From NCBI RefSeq assembly GCF_003999975.1, contig NZ_RJAC01000008.1:279021-343020 (forward strand): a stretch of DNA of 64,000 bases, in the 5' to 3' direction. Shown one piece after another: positions 9,010 to 17,052 of this stretch. This DNA is from Actinoplanes solisilvae (GTDB lineage: Bacteria; Actinomycetota; Actinomycetes; Mycobacteriales; Micromonosporaceae). Both the position numbers and the translations under genes were made by a program. The notes under the pieces were generated by a model, which saw only the letters and a program-made list of their open reading frames with translations, did not search any database and was not told where the DNA came from. Within the stretch, counting starts at the first letter, position 1; each line of letters starts with the position of its first letter.

Positions 9010-9833
9010 GATTCGGCTACGGGACCAACGGGTTCACCAACCATCGGCTGACCGAGGCGCTCGAGGTCATCGCGGAGCTCGGGTACGACGGGGTCGCGCT
9101 CACGCTCGACACCAACCACCTCGACCCGTTCGACGGGGAGCTGGCCCGGCGCACGGCCGTCGTCGCCGCCGACCTGCAGCGGCTCGGCCTGGGCGTCGTG
9201 ATCGAGACCGGCGCCCGCTATCTGCTCGACCCGTGGCGCAAGCATTCGCCCACGCTGATGGACGACGACCCGGCCAAGCGCCTCGAATATCTGCGGCGGG
9301 CCGTACGGGTCGGGGCCGATCTGGGCGCCGAAGCCGTCTCTTTCTGGGCCGGAATAGGCCCGGCCGATCGCTGGGACCGGCTGGTCGACGGCTGCCGGCA
9401 GATCGTCGACGTCGCGGCCTCATCAGACGTGACGCTCGGGTTCGAGCCGGAGCCGGGCATGCTCGTGAACGACATCGCCGACTGGCAGCGCCTGCACGCC
9501 GACCTCGGGGAACCGGCCAACTTCGGCATCACGCTCGACATCGGGCACTGCCGCTGCCTCGAGCCGATCCCGGTCGCCGACTGCGTGCGGGCCGTACGCG
9601 AGCACCTGGTCAACGTGCAGATCGACGACATGCGACGCGGGGTGCACGAGCACCTCGAGTTCGGCACCGGCGAGATCGACTTCCCGCCGGTGCTGGCCGC
9701 GCTGGCCGACTACCCGGGGCTGATCTCGGTGGAACTGCCGCGGCACGGCCACGCGGCGCCGACGATCGCCGCGCAGTCCCTGGACTTTCTGCGGAACGCA
9801 GCCAAGGAGGCCACCCATGACCACATTGGATGA
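9006..9833 (+). CDS. TIM-barrel sugar phosphate isomerase/epimerase-like protein
   Basis: 275 residues, start ATG 9006 overlapping the eboC stop by 4 bp. It opens MRFGYGTNGFTNHRL and keeps xylose-isomerase-like AP-endonuclease-2 family features: GFEPEPGMLVN (metal-ligand Glu), ITLDIGHCRC (Asp and His ligands), VNVQIDDMRRGVHEH and a terminal LISVELPRHGH. These suggest a divalent-metal-dependent isomerase or epimerase acting on a sugar or cyclitol. It is distantly similar in motif layout to EboE downstream (both have GFEPEPG), so the operon holds two TIM-barrel enzymes. It overlaps the eboA start by 17 bp. Confidence 0.85.
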   Translation: MRFGYGTNGFTNHRLTEALEVIAELGYDGVALTLDTNHLDPFDGELARRTAVVAADLQRLGLGVVIETGARYLLDPWRKHSPTLMDDDPAKRLEYLRRAVRVGADLGAEAVSFWAGIGPADRWDRLVDGCRQIVDVAASSDVTLGFEPEPGMLVNDIADWQRLHADLGEPANFGITLDIGHCRCLEPIPVADCVRAVREHLVNVQIDDMRRGVHEHLEFGTGEIDFPPVLAALADYPGLISVELPRHGHAAPTIAAQSLDFLRNAAKEATHDHIG

Positions 9834-10371
9834 GTTGCGCGGCGCACTCGGGCCACGGATCGAGGAGGACCTGGGCCGCGGCCCGGCCTCGGTCGCCGGC
9901 CTCTTCCCCGCGGCGGGCCGCCGCTACGGCCACTCTCCCCTGACCGACGGCTGGACGGCCGACGAGGCGGCGCGGGCGGTGCTGCTCTCGGCCGTGTCAC
10001 CCGACGAGATCGCCGAGGTCTACCGCTACGGGGACACGGCCGAGAAGCTGGCCGTGCTGAAAGCGCTCCCCCTGCTGCCGATCGGCGCCGAGGCGGTGCC
10101 GTTGCTCGAGGACGCGCTGCGCACGAACGACACCCGGCTCGTCACCGCGGCCCTCGGCCCGTACTCGGATCATCTCGGCCAGGAGGCGTGGCGCCAGGCC
10201 GTACTCAAGTGCGTCTTCATGGGGGTGCCCCTGAAGGCCGTGCACCGGCTCACCGAACGCGCCGACGACGAACTGGGCGCCATGCTCCGGGCCTTCGCCC
10301 ACGAACGTCACGCCGCCGGCCGCGACATGCCGCCCGACGCGCTCGCCCTGCTCGCCCTCAAGGAGGCCTGA
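9817..10371 (+). CDS. eboA: EboA domain protein
   Basis: 184 residues, ATG 9817 after CAAGGAGG inside the preceding gene. The C-terminal half carries the conserved EboA block: TNDTRLVTAALGPYSDHLG, AWRQAVLKCVFMGVPL, then HRLTERADDELGAMLRAFAHER. No catalytic motif is visible and the biochemical role of EboA is unknown. In cyanobacteria, Ebo proteins have been linked to moving the scytonemin monomer to the periplasm. The protein is all-alpha-looking, with no signal peptide or membrane segment. Its presence is the clearest marker that this is an Ebo-type cluster. Confidence 0.9.
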   Translation: MTTLDELRGALGPRIEEDLGRGPASVAGLFPAAGRRYGHSPLTDGWTADEAARAVLLSAVSPDEIAEVYRYGDTAEKLAVLKALPLLPIGAEAVPLLEDALRTNDTRLVTAALGPYSDHLGQEAWRQAVLKCVFMGVPLKAVHRLTERADDELGAMLRAFAHERHAAGRDMPPDALALLALKEA

Positions 10372-11219
10372 TGCGCATCTTCGACCCGCACATCCACATG
10401 ACGTCGCGCACCACCGACGACTACCAGCGCATGGCCGAGGCCGGGGTGAAGGCGATCGTCGAACCCGCCTTCTGGCTCGGTCAGCCGCGCACCGGCCCGG
10501 GCTCGTTCACCGACTACTTCGACTCGCTGATCGGCTGGGAGCCGTTCCGGGCCTCGCAGTTCGGCATCAAGCACCACGCCACGATCGCGCTGAACCCGAA
10601 GGAGGCCAACGACCCGCGCTGCCGTCCGGTCCTCGACCTGCTGCCCCGCTACCTGGCCAAGGACGGCGTCGTCGCGGTCGGCGAGATCGGGTACGACTCC
10701 ATGACGCCCGCCGAGGACGAGGTGTTCGCAGCCCAGCTCTCCCTCGCCCTCGACCACGACCTGCCGGCGATGGTGCACACGCCCCACCGGGACAAGGCGC
10801 GCGGCACCCAGCGCAGCCTCGACGTCGTGAAGGAGTCGGGCATCGACCCCGGCCGGGTGCTGCTCGACCACCTCAACGAGGTCACCGTGGCGGCCGCCCG
10901 CGACGCCGGGGTGTGGGCCGGGTTCTCCATCTATCCCGACACGAAGATGTCGCCGGACCGGATGGTGACGATCCTGCGCGAGTACGGCCCCGAACGCGTC
11001 CTGGTCAATTCGGCGGCCGACTGGGGCAAGTCCGACCCGTTGCTGACCCTGCGGACGGCCGAGGCGATGCTGGCCGCGGGCTTCGACGAGGACGACGTCG
11101 ATCGGGTGCTGTGGCGCAACCCGGTCGAGTTCTACTCGCAGTCGGGGCGGCTCGACCTCACCGACGTCGAGGCCGGACCGACCTTCGCCGGGAACTCGAT
11201 CCTGCGCGGAGGCAGCTGA
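10371..11219 (+). CDS. eboB: EboB, TatD-family metal-dependent hydrolase
   Basis: 282 residues, ATG 10371 sharing one base with the eboA stop; AGGAGG sits 5 bp before it. FDPHIHMTSRT gives the HxH metal pair at about residues 6-8. Further ligands are the Glu in VAVGEIGYDSMTP, the His in MVHTPHRDKA, the His in LLDHLNEVT and the Asp in VNSAADWGKSD. This is the amidohydrolase/TatD layout used for hydrolysing phosphate or amide esters. In Ebo clusters its substrate is unknown. It overlaps eboE by one base. Confidence 0.9.
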   Translation: MRIFDPHIHMTSRTTDDYQRMAEAGVKAIVEPAFWLGQPRTGPGSFTDYFDSLIGWEPFRASQFGIKHHATIALNPKEANDPRCRPVLDLLPRYLAKDGVVAVGEIGYDSMTPAEDEVFAAQLSLALDHDLPAMVHTPHRDKARGTQRSLDVVKESGIDPGRVLLDHLNEVTVAAARDAGVWAGFSIYPDTKMSPDRMVTILREYGPERVLVNSAADWGKSDPLLTLRTAEAMLAAGFDEDDVDRVLWRNPVEFYSQSGRLDLTDVEAGPTFAGNSILRGGS

Positions 11220-12328
11220 TGCATCTCAGCTACTGCACCAACGTGCACCCGGCCGAGGACCTCGCCGGCATTCTCGAACAGCTCGACACGTACGCCCAGC
11301 CGATCCGGCAACGGCTCGGCACGGACGTGCTCGGTCTGGGCTTATGGCTGGCCGCCCCGGCCGCGGCCGAGCTCGCCGCCGACCCCCGATCGCGTCGCCG
11401 GCTGCGGCAGGAACTCGACGCGCGCGGCCTCGAGGTCGTCACCCTCAACGGCTTCCCGTACGAGGCGTTCCAAGCGCCCGTGGTCAAGCACGCGGTCTAC
11501 TACCCCGACTGGACGTCGCGTGATCGGCTCGACTACACGCTCGGCCTGGCCCGCATCCTGGTCGACCTGATGCCGGACACCGCGTCGTACGGGTCGATCT
11601 CGACCCTGCCGCTGGCCTGGCGCACGCCGTGGGACGTCTCTCGCGCGGATGCCGCCCGCCGGCACCTCGACGAGCTGACCCGTGGGCTCGACGCGATCGC
11701 CGGGGAGACCGGCCGGCTGATCCGGGTCGGGTTCGAACCCGAGCCGGGCTGCCTCATCGAGAACACCACGCAGGCCGCGCGACTGCTGGCCGGCACCGAC
11801 CCGCGCTACCTGGGCGTCTGCCTTGACCTGGCCCATCTCGCGTGTGCGTGGGAGAACCCGGCCGAGGCGCTCGACCGGCTGCGCACGGCCGGGGTCCCGG
11901 TGGTGAAGACGCAGGTGTCGGCGGCCCTGCAGGCCGATGACCCCCTCGCCACCGAGGACGTGCTGAGGGCGTACGTGGAACCGCGTTTCCTGCATCAGAC
12001 CCGCACGGTGCTGGGCGGGGCGACCGACGACCTCGACGCGGCCCTCGACGAGAAGCTGCCCGGGCCGTGGCGCATCCACTACCACGTACCGCTGCACGCC
12101 GCCCCGGCCGCGCCGCTCACCTCGACGGTGCCGGTGTTGCGCGAGGCGATCCATCAGCTCCTCAGCGCGCCCGGACCGCGCTGCGAACATTTCGACGTCG
12201 AGACGTACACCTGGGGTGTTCTGCCGGAGGACCAGCGGCCTGCCGACGCCGCCGGACTCGCCGACGGGATCGCGGCCGAACTGGCCTTCGCCCGGGACCT
12301 GCTGGCCGCGGAGGTGGCTGCACGATGA
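11219..12328 (+). CDS. eboE: EboE, metabolite traffic protein (xylose-isomerase-like TIM barrel)
   Basis: 369 residues, ATG 11219 after GGAGG. It opens MHLSYCTNVHPAEDL, typical of EboE. It also has LEVVTLNGFPYEAF, then RVGFEPEPGCLIE, LGVCLDLAHLACAWE and the metal-binding-looking YHVPLHAAP and CEHFDVETYTW at the end. The fold is an AP-endonuclease-2 type TIM barrel, suggesting an isomerase or epimerase, although the family is named for its proposed part in metabolite traffic. It shares ATGA with eboF. Confidence 0.9.
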   Translation: MHLSYCTNVHPAEDLAGILEQLDTYAQPIRQRLGTDVLGLGLWLAAPAAAELAADPRSRRRLRQELDARGLEVVTLNGFPYEAFQAPVVKHAVYYPDWTSRDRLDYTLGLARILVDLMPDTASYGSISTLPLAWRTPWDVSRADAARRHLDELTRGLDAIAGETGRLIRVGFEPEPGCLIENTTQAARLLAGTDPRYLGVCLDLAHLACAWENPAEALDRLRTAGVPVVKTQVSAALQADDPLATEDVLRAYVEPRFLHQTRTVLGGATDDLDAALDEKLPGPWRIHYHVPLHAAPAAPLTSTVPVLREAIHQLLSAPGPRCEHFDVETYTWGVLPEDQRPADAAGLADGIAAELAFARDLLAAEVAAR

Positions 12329-13695
12329 CTCAGCTTCTGGTGCTCGACGTGGTCGGGCTGACCCCACGCCTGCTCGAACACATGCCGCGCCTGCGGGCCA
12401 TCGCCGAGCGCGGATTCCAGGCCCCTTTGGGCACGGTGCTGCCCGCGGTGACCTGCTCGGCCCAGTCGACGTTCCTGACCGGCGCGATGCCGTCCGAGCA
12501 CGGGATCGTGGGCAACGGCTGGTACTTCCGCGACCTCGGCGAGGTCTTCCTGTGGCGGCAGCACAACGGACTCGTGGGCGGCGAGAAGATCTGGGACGCG
12601 GCCCGCAAGGCCCGGCCCGGCTACACCGTGGCCAACGTCTGCTGGTGGTATGCGATGGGCGCGCAGGTCGACTGGACCATCACGCCGCGCCCGATCTACC
12701 GCGCCGACGGCCGCAAGGAGCCGGACTGCTACACCTATCCGCCCGAGCTGCACGACGAGCTGCCCCAGTTCCCGCTGTTCACCTATTGGGGGCCGGGCGC
12801 GGGCATGCCGTCGTCGCAGTGGATCGTGCGGGCGGCGCAGCACCTCGTGCGCACCCGCAACCCCGATCTCACCCTCGTCTACGTGCCACACCTCGACTAT
12901 GACCTGCAGCGTTTCGGCCCGTCCAGCCCTGAGGCGGCGGCCGCGGCGGCAGCGTTGGACGCCGTGCTCGGGCCGCTGCTCGACGACGCGTTCGTTCGCG
13001 ACATCACGGTGGTGGCGCTTTCCGAGTACGGCATCACGGACGTGAGCAAACCGGTCGACATCAACCGGATGCTGCGCCGTGAAGGGCTGCTCAACGTCCA
13101 CACGCAGGACGGCATGGAGTATCTCGACCCGTGGACCTCGCGGGCCTTCGCGGTCGCCGACCACCAGGTCGCCCACGTGTACGTGCGCGATCCCGGTGAC
13201 CTGCCGGCCGTGGCCAAGCTCTGCTCGGCGTTGCCCGGTGTCGAGGCGGTGCTGGACGACGAGGGCAAGGCCTCGCACGGTCTTGACCACTCGCGTGCGG
13301 GCGATCTGGTGCTCGTCTCCGACCCGGACGCGTGGTTCACGTACTACTACTGGCTCGACGACGCGCACGCCCCCGATTTCGCACGGGTCGTCGAGATCCA
13401 CCGCAAGCCCGGTTACGACCCGGCCGAGCTGTTCTTCGACCCGGCCGACCCGGGCGGGGCCAAGCGGCGGGCGGTCGCGGCGGTCGCCCGCAAGAAGCTG
13501 GGCCTGCGCTATGTGATGAACGTGGTCGGTCTCGACGAGGGGGCCCGGGCGGTCCGAGGCTCGCACGGGCGGCTGCCCGACGATCCGCTCGACGGCCCGG
13601 TGCTGCTGTGTTCAGACCCTTCGGGCGTACGTGACGAGGTCGCGGCCACCGAGGTCAAGGGTCTGCTGCTCGGCCTCGCGGGACTGTCGTCATGA
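12325..13695 (+). CDS. eboF: EboF-like alkaline phosphatase / nucleotide pyrophosphatase superfamily protein
   Basis: 456 residues, ATG 12325. LLVLDVVGLTPRLL carries the first metal Asp, and PAVTCSAQSTFLTGAMPSEHG has the Thr/Ser nucleophile region and the conserved GxxPxxHG. YVPHLDYDLQRFGP supplies the Asp/His pair and VVALSEYGI the later metal site, although the usual SDHG is replaced by SEYG. RAFAVADHQVAHVYV adds a late His. It matches the phosphodiesterase/nucleotide pyrophosphatase superfamily and the EboF position in Ebo clusters; its substrate may be a phosphorylated or nucleotide-linked intermediate. It shares ATGA with the next gene. Confidence 0.86.
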   Translation: MTQLLVLDVVGLTPRLLEHMPRLRAIAERGFQAPLGTVLPAVTCSAQSTFLTGAMPSEHGIVGNGWYFRDLGEVFLWRQHNGLVGGEKIWDAARKARPGYTVANVCWWYAMGAQVDWTITPRPIYRADGRKEPDCYTYPPELHDELPQFPLFTYWGPGAGMPSSQWIVRAAQHLVRTRNPDLTLVYVPHLDYDLQRFGPSSPEAAAAAAALDAVLGPLLDDAFVRDITVVALSEYGITDVSKPVDINRMLRREGLLNVHTQDGMEYLDPWTSRAFAVADHQVAHVYVRDPGDLPAVAKLCSALPGVEAVLDDEGKASHGLDHSRAGDLVLVSDPDAWFTYYYWLDDAHAPDFARVVEIHRKPGYDPAELFFDPADPGGAKRRAVAAVARKKLGLRYVMNVVGLDEGARAVRGSHGRLPDDPLDGPVLLCSDPSGVRDEVAATEVKGLLLGLAGLSS

Positions 13696-14762
13696 CCCTC
13701 GAGGCGACCCGCACCCCGCCCGCGGCCGAGCTGAGACAGCGGGTCGACCGGGCCCTCGCCGAGTTCATCGACCGGCAGGACCCGGCCTGGCCGGACGGCG
13801 CCCCGCGTGGCGCGCTCGACAGTCTGCGCCGGTTCATCCTGGCCGGCGGCAAGCGGCTGCGGCCGACGTTCTGCTACTGGGGCTGGCGTGGAGGCGGAGG
13901 CGACGACTGCCCCCAAGTGGTCAACGCCGCGGCCGCGCTGGAACTGTTCCACGCGTTCGCGCTGATCCACGACGACATCATCGACGGCAGCGACCGGCGG
14001 CGCGGGGAACCGTCCATGCACCGGTTCTTCGCCACCCTGCACGACCGGCACTCGTGGCGCGGCGACTCGTCGGCCTTCGGGCGCAACACGGCCCTGCTCT
14101 GCGGCGACCTCTGCGCGGCCTGGGCCGAGCAGATGTTCCACGAGTGCGGGCTGCCCATACGGCAGATCCACCAGGGCTATCAGGCGTTCGCGCTGATGCG
14201 CACCGAGGTCATCGCCGGGCAGTACCTCGACCTGGTCTCCGGGGTCGGGGACGGCTCGGTGGCGAGCGCGCTCACGGTGATCCGGATGAAGGCGGCCCGC
14301 TACACGGTCACCCGGCCGCTGCAGATCGGCGCGTGCCTGGCCGGCGCGCCGAAGGCCCTGTACGCGTCGTTCGTGGACTTCGGTGATCCGCTGGGCGACG
14401 CGTTCCAGTTGCGCGACGACGTGCTCGGCGTCTTCGGCGACCCGGCCATCACCGGCAAGTCGACCCTGGACGACCTGCGCGAAGGCAAGCCGACGGTGAT
14501 GATGGCCCTGGCCCGCGACGCCGCGTCCCGAGCTCAGTCGGCCCAGCTTGCGACGTCCTTCGGCAATCCCTCGCTGGACGCCGACGGTGCGGCTGACCTG
14601 CGCACCATCATCGTGGAGACGGGGGCACTGGCCCAGATCGAGCAGATGATCCGCGTACGCGCCGAGGCCGCCCTCACCGCCCTCGACGCCGCGCCGCTCG
14701 ACGCTACGGTGCGCAAGGCCCTGACTGAGCTGGCCACCGCGGCGGTCGATCGCTCGCTCTGA
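13692..14762 (+). CDS. Polyprenyl (trans-isoprenyl) diphosphate synthase
   Basis: 356 residues, ATG 13692 overlapping the eboF stop. GGKRLRPTF is at about residues 54-62. The first Asp-rich motif HDDIIDGSDRRRGEPSMH binds the allylic diphosphate and Mg, and the second, FQLRDDVLGVFG, with KSTLDDLREGKPT binds IPP. This is a class I trans-prenyltransferase (GGPP or longer; chain length cannot be read safely). It is the last gene of the operon and would supply the donor for the UbiA-type EboC encoded five genes earlier. A dedicated prenyl synthase is not part of the classical eboA-F set. Confidence 0.93.
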   Translation: MTLEATRTPPAAELRQRVDRALAEFIDRQDPAWPDGAPRGALDSLRRFILAGGKRLRPTFCYWGWRGGGGDDCPQVVNAAAALELFHAFALIHDDIIDGSDRRRGEPSMHRFFATLHDRHSWRGDSSAFGRNTALLCGDLCAAWAEQMFHECGLPIRQIHQGYQAFALMRTEVIAGQYLDLVSGVGDGSVASALTVIRMKAARYTVTRPLQIGACLAGAPKALYASFVDFGDPLGDAFQLRDDVLGVFGDPAITGKSTLDDLREGKPTVMMALARDAASRAQSAQLATSFGNPSLDADGAADLRTIIVETGALAQIEQMIRVRAEAALTALDAAPLDATVRKALTELATAAVDRSL

Positions 14763-14773
14763 TCCACTTCGCT

Positions 14774-14800
14774 CCGTCCGGGCCTCATTCACCCGGACGG
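14774..14800 (+). terminator. Hairpin closing the Ebo-type operon
   Basis: Perfect 9-bp stem CCGTCCGGG (14774-14782) and CCCGGACGG (14792-14800) with a 9-nt loop, 12 bp after the last stop of the operon. There is no T-tract, as is common for actinobacterial terminators. Confidence 0.65.
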
Positions 14801-14870
14801 GGCGGAGGCGGGTGCGCAAGTCGTACAGTTGCTGCGTATAGCGGACATCTGTGGGTTGGGGTGAGCCGTC

Positions 14871-15848
14871 ATGGCCCCGGGAACAAGTCACAACACCGTC
14901 CAGCGCTCCGTACTCGAGACCGACGACTTCGACGAGGCGTACGAGTTCCTTCGCGCTGCCTACACCGACCATCGGCTGCGCAGTCCGCGGCCGCCGCCCG
15001 GGTTCCGGTTCCGCTCCCGGTTCGCGCAGGCCGACGGCCTCGCGGTCGACGTGCTGACGCACGGCGCCACCCTCAAGGTGAACGCCGACCCGTTCCCGCA
15101 CGTCATGATCCTGCTGTTCCGCCAGGGCCGCTACGAGGTGCGCACGCAGCACGAGGAAGCGAGGTTCGCCGCCGGCGACGCCCTGTTGTTCCCGCCCGGG
15201 GTGGCGTTCGACGCGTCCTGGGACCGCATCAAGTTCGCGCTGGTCCGTTTCCCGATCGCGGTAGCCGAGCGGGTCGCCGCCCGTCACGGGGTGAAGCCGG
15301 CTGACCTGCGATTCGACTCGATGACTCCGGTGTCGGCGGCACTGGGCCGACAGTGGACCACCACCTCGGACTACCTGGCCCGCAGCTTCGCCGGACCCGA
15401 TCCGATGATCACCCATCCGCTGGTGCGGTCGGCCACCGCCGAGGTCGCCGCGGCCACGGCGCTGGCCGTCTTCCCCAACACGACCATGACCGTCGACTAC
15501 CTCTCCGGCCCCGGCCGGGTCGAACCGGCCGCGATCCGGCGGGCGGTCGCCTTCATCGACACACACGCCGACCAGCCAGTCACGATCGACGACATCGCAG
15601 CAGCGGCCGGGGTGGGCGTACGCGCGTTGCAGGCCGGCTTCGCCCACCACCGCGACACCACCCCCGGCGGCTACCTTCGGCGGGTGCGGCTGGAACGCGT
15701 CCACCGCGAACTGCAGGCGGCCGACGCGACGCTCGGCGACACGGTCGGCAAGATCGCCCGGCGGTGGGGATTCGGCAACCTCGGCCGGTTCGCCGTCGAC
15801 TACCGCAAGACCTACGGCCGGTCGCCGAGCCGGACCCTGCGAACGTGA
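14871..15848 (+). CDS. AraC-family transcriptional regulator, first of a tandem pair
   Basis: 325 residues from ATG 14871. The N-terminal half is an AraC-binding-like sensing domain: FRFRSRFAQADGLAVDVLTHG, then GDALLFPPGVAFDA. The C-terminal half holds two helix-turn-helix units, TIDDIAAAAGVGVRALQAGFAHH and KIARRWGFGNLGRFAVDYRKTYG, ending in PSRTLRT. It lies 108 bp after the Ebo-type operon on the same strand and 9 bp before a second regulator of the same family. Control of the operon or of a neighbouring function is plausible but not shown. Confidence 0.9.
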   Translation: MAPGTSHNTVQRSVLETDDFDEAYEFLRAAYTDHRLRSPRPPPGFRFRSRFAQADGLAVDVLTHGATLKVNADPFPHVMILLFRQGRYEVRTQHEEARFAAGDALLFPPGVAFDASWDRIKFALVRFPIAVAERVAARHGVKPADLRFDSMTPVSAALGRQWTTTSDYLARSFAGPDPMITHPLVRSATAEVAAATALAVFPNTTMTVDYLSGPGRVEPAAIRRAVAFIDTHADQPVTIDDIAAAAGVGVRALQAGFAHHRDTTPGGYLRRVRLERVHRELQAADATLGDTVGKIARRWGFGNLGRFAVDYRKTYGRSPSRTLRT

Positions 15849-15857
15849 GGGGCGCCG

Positions 15858-16823
15858 ATGGACGCGAACACACCGCGGACGACCTCGCACGAACTCGCCG
15901 GCGCGGAAGCGATCGAGCAATTCCTCACCGCCGCGTACGGAACCTCCATGCGCATCGCCGGCGAAGGCGAGCGGCAATTGCTGCACCACCAGCGCTCCGA
16001 CGCCGGGTTCTTCGCCGTGGAGAGCGCCTACCAGACGGCCCGCCTCTCCTTCCGGGTCGAACCGCTCCACGCGCTCATCATCACCCGCACCATCACCGGG
16101 CGCGTGGACCGCTCCACCGAGGGCGCCGAAACCCGGTACGGCGCGGGTGACCTCTACATCATCAGCCGCCCCGACCGGCCGCACACCACCCGATGGCAGG
16201 CCGGCCAGGTGGAAAGCTGCATCCTCGACCCCGGGTCTCTCGAATTGCTGGCCGCTCCCGCGCCCGGCCGCCGCCCGGCGTCGATCCGCTTCACCGGCCT
16301 CGACCCGGGCTCACCTGAACTGGCCCGCCGCTTCTGGCAGGTCCGCACCTACGTCGCCGAGGTGGTGGCCGACCCGGCCGCCGCCGGCGCGCCGCTGCTG
16401 CTGGCGGGCGCGGCCCGATTGCTCGCCGCGGCGGTCCTGGTCACCTTCCCGAACACTGCCCTCATCGACCCGACCATCGAGGACCGCCACGACGCCACCC
16501 CCCGAACCCTGCGCCTGGCCATGTCCTACATCGACGACCACGCGGCTGAGGACATCAGCGTCGCCGACATCGCGTCGGCGGCCAGCGTGAGCATCCGCGC
16601 TTTGCACCTGGCCTTCCGGCGGCACCTCGCCACCTCGCCCACGGCCCATTTGCGCCGCGCCCGGCTGGCCCACGCCCACGCCGACCTGATTGATGCCGAT
16701 CCCGCCGACACTACGGTGGCCGCGGTGGCGGCCCGGTGGGGGTTTGCTAGTAACAGCCGGTTTGTCGCGTCGTACCGGGGCACTTTCGGAGTGACCCCGC
16801 GAACCACCCTGCAGCGCCGGTAG
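15858..16823 (+). CDS. AraC-family transcriptional regulator, second of a tandem pair
   Basis: 321 residues, ATG 15858 after GAGGGGCGCC, 9 bp downstream of its paralogue. The sensing half has SAYQTARLSFRVEPLHALIIT and GAGDLYIISRPDRPHTT. The DNA-binding half reads SVADIASAASVSIRALHLAFRRHL and AVAARWGFASNSRFVASYRGTFG. The layout is the same as in the neighbour but the residues differ widely, so the duplication is old or the pair was assembled separately. The pair is probably one transcript. Confidence 0.9.
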   Translation: MDANTPRTTSHELAGAEAIEQFLTAAYGTSMRIAGEGERQLLHHQRSDAGFFAVESAYQTARLSFRVEPLHALIITRTITGRVDRSTEGAETRYGAGDLYIISRPDRPHTTRWQAGQVESCILDPGSLELLAAPAPGRRPASIRFTGLDPGSPELARRFWQVRTYVAEVVADPAAAGAPLLLAGAARLLAAAVLVTFPNTALIDPTIEDRHDATPRTLRLAMSYIDDHAAEDISVADIASAASVSIRALHLAFRRHLATSPTAHLRRARLAHAHADLIDADPADTTVAAVAARWGFASNSRFVASYRGTFGVTPRTTLQRR

Positions 16824-17052
16824 CAGGGCGGCCGCCGGGTTGCCGGCGCGACCCGTCACGGCGGTCACTGGTCGCGCGACACGAAACAATCACGGAAGAC
16901 GGGCCCCAGCCCCACGACCGCAACGGGCCGCGCAGAGCCGAACCACGACGGCGACCCGCCTGGAAAGCCCCGCAACCACAGGAACACCGCGTAGAGCCGC
17001 ACCCGGGACAAGCCACGACGGTCCCGGCCTGGGCGGCCCCGCGACGGCCCTC

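Noticed and set aside
11729..11740. GGGTTCGAACCC, resembling a tRNA T-arm
   Set aside because: It lies inside eboE and encodes part of the conserved GFEPEPG motif; no acceptor or anticodon arms surround it. No tRNA or rRNA was found in the window.
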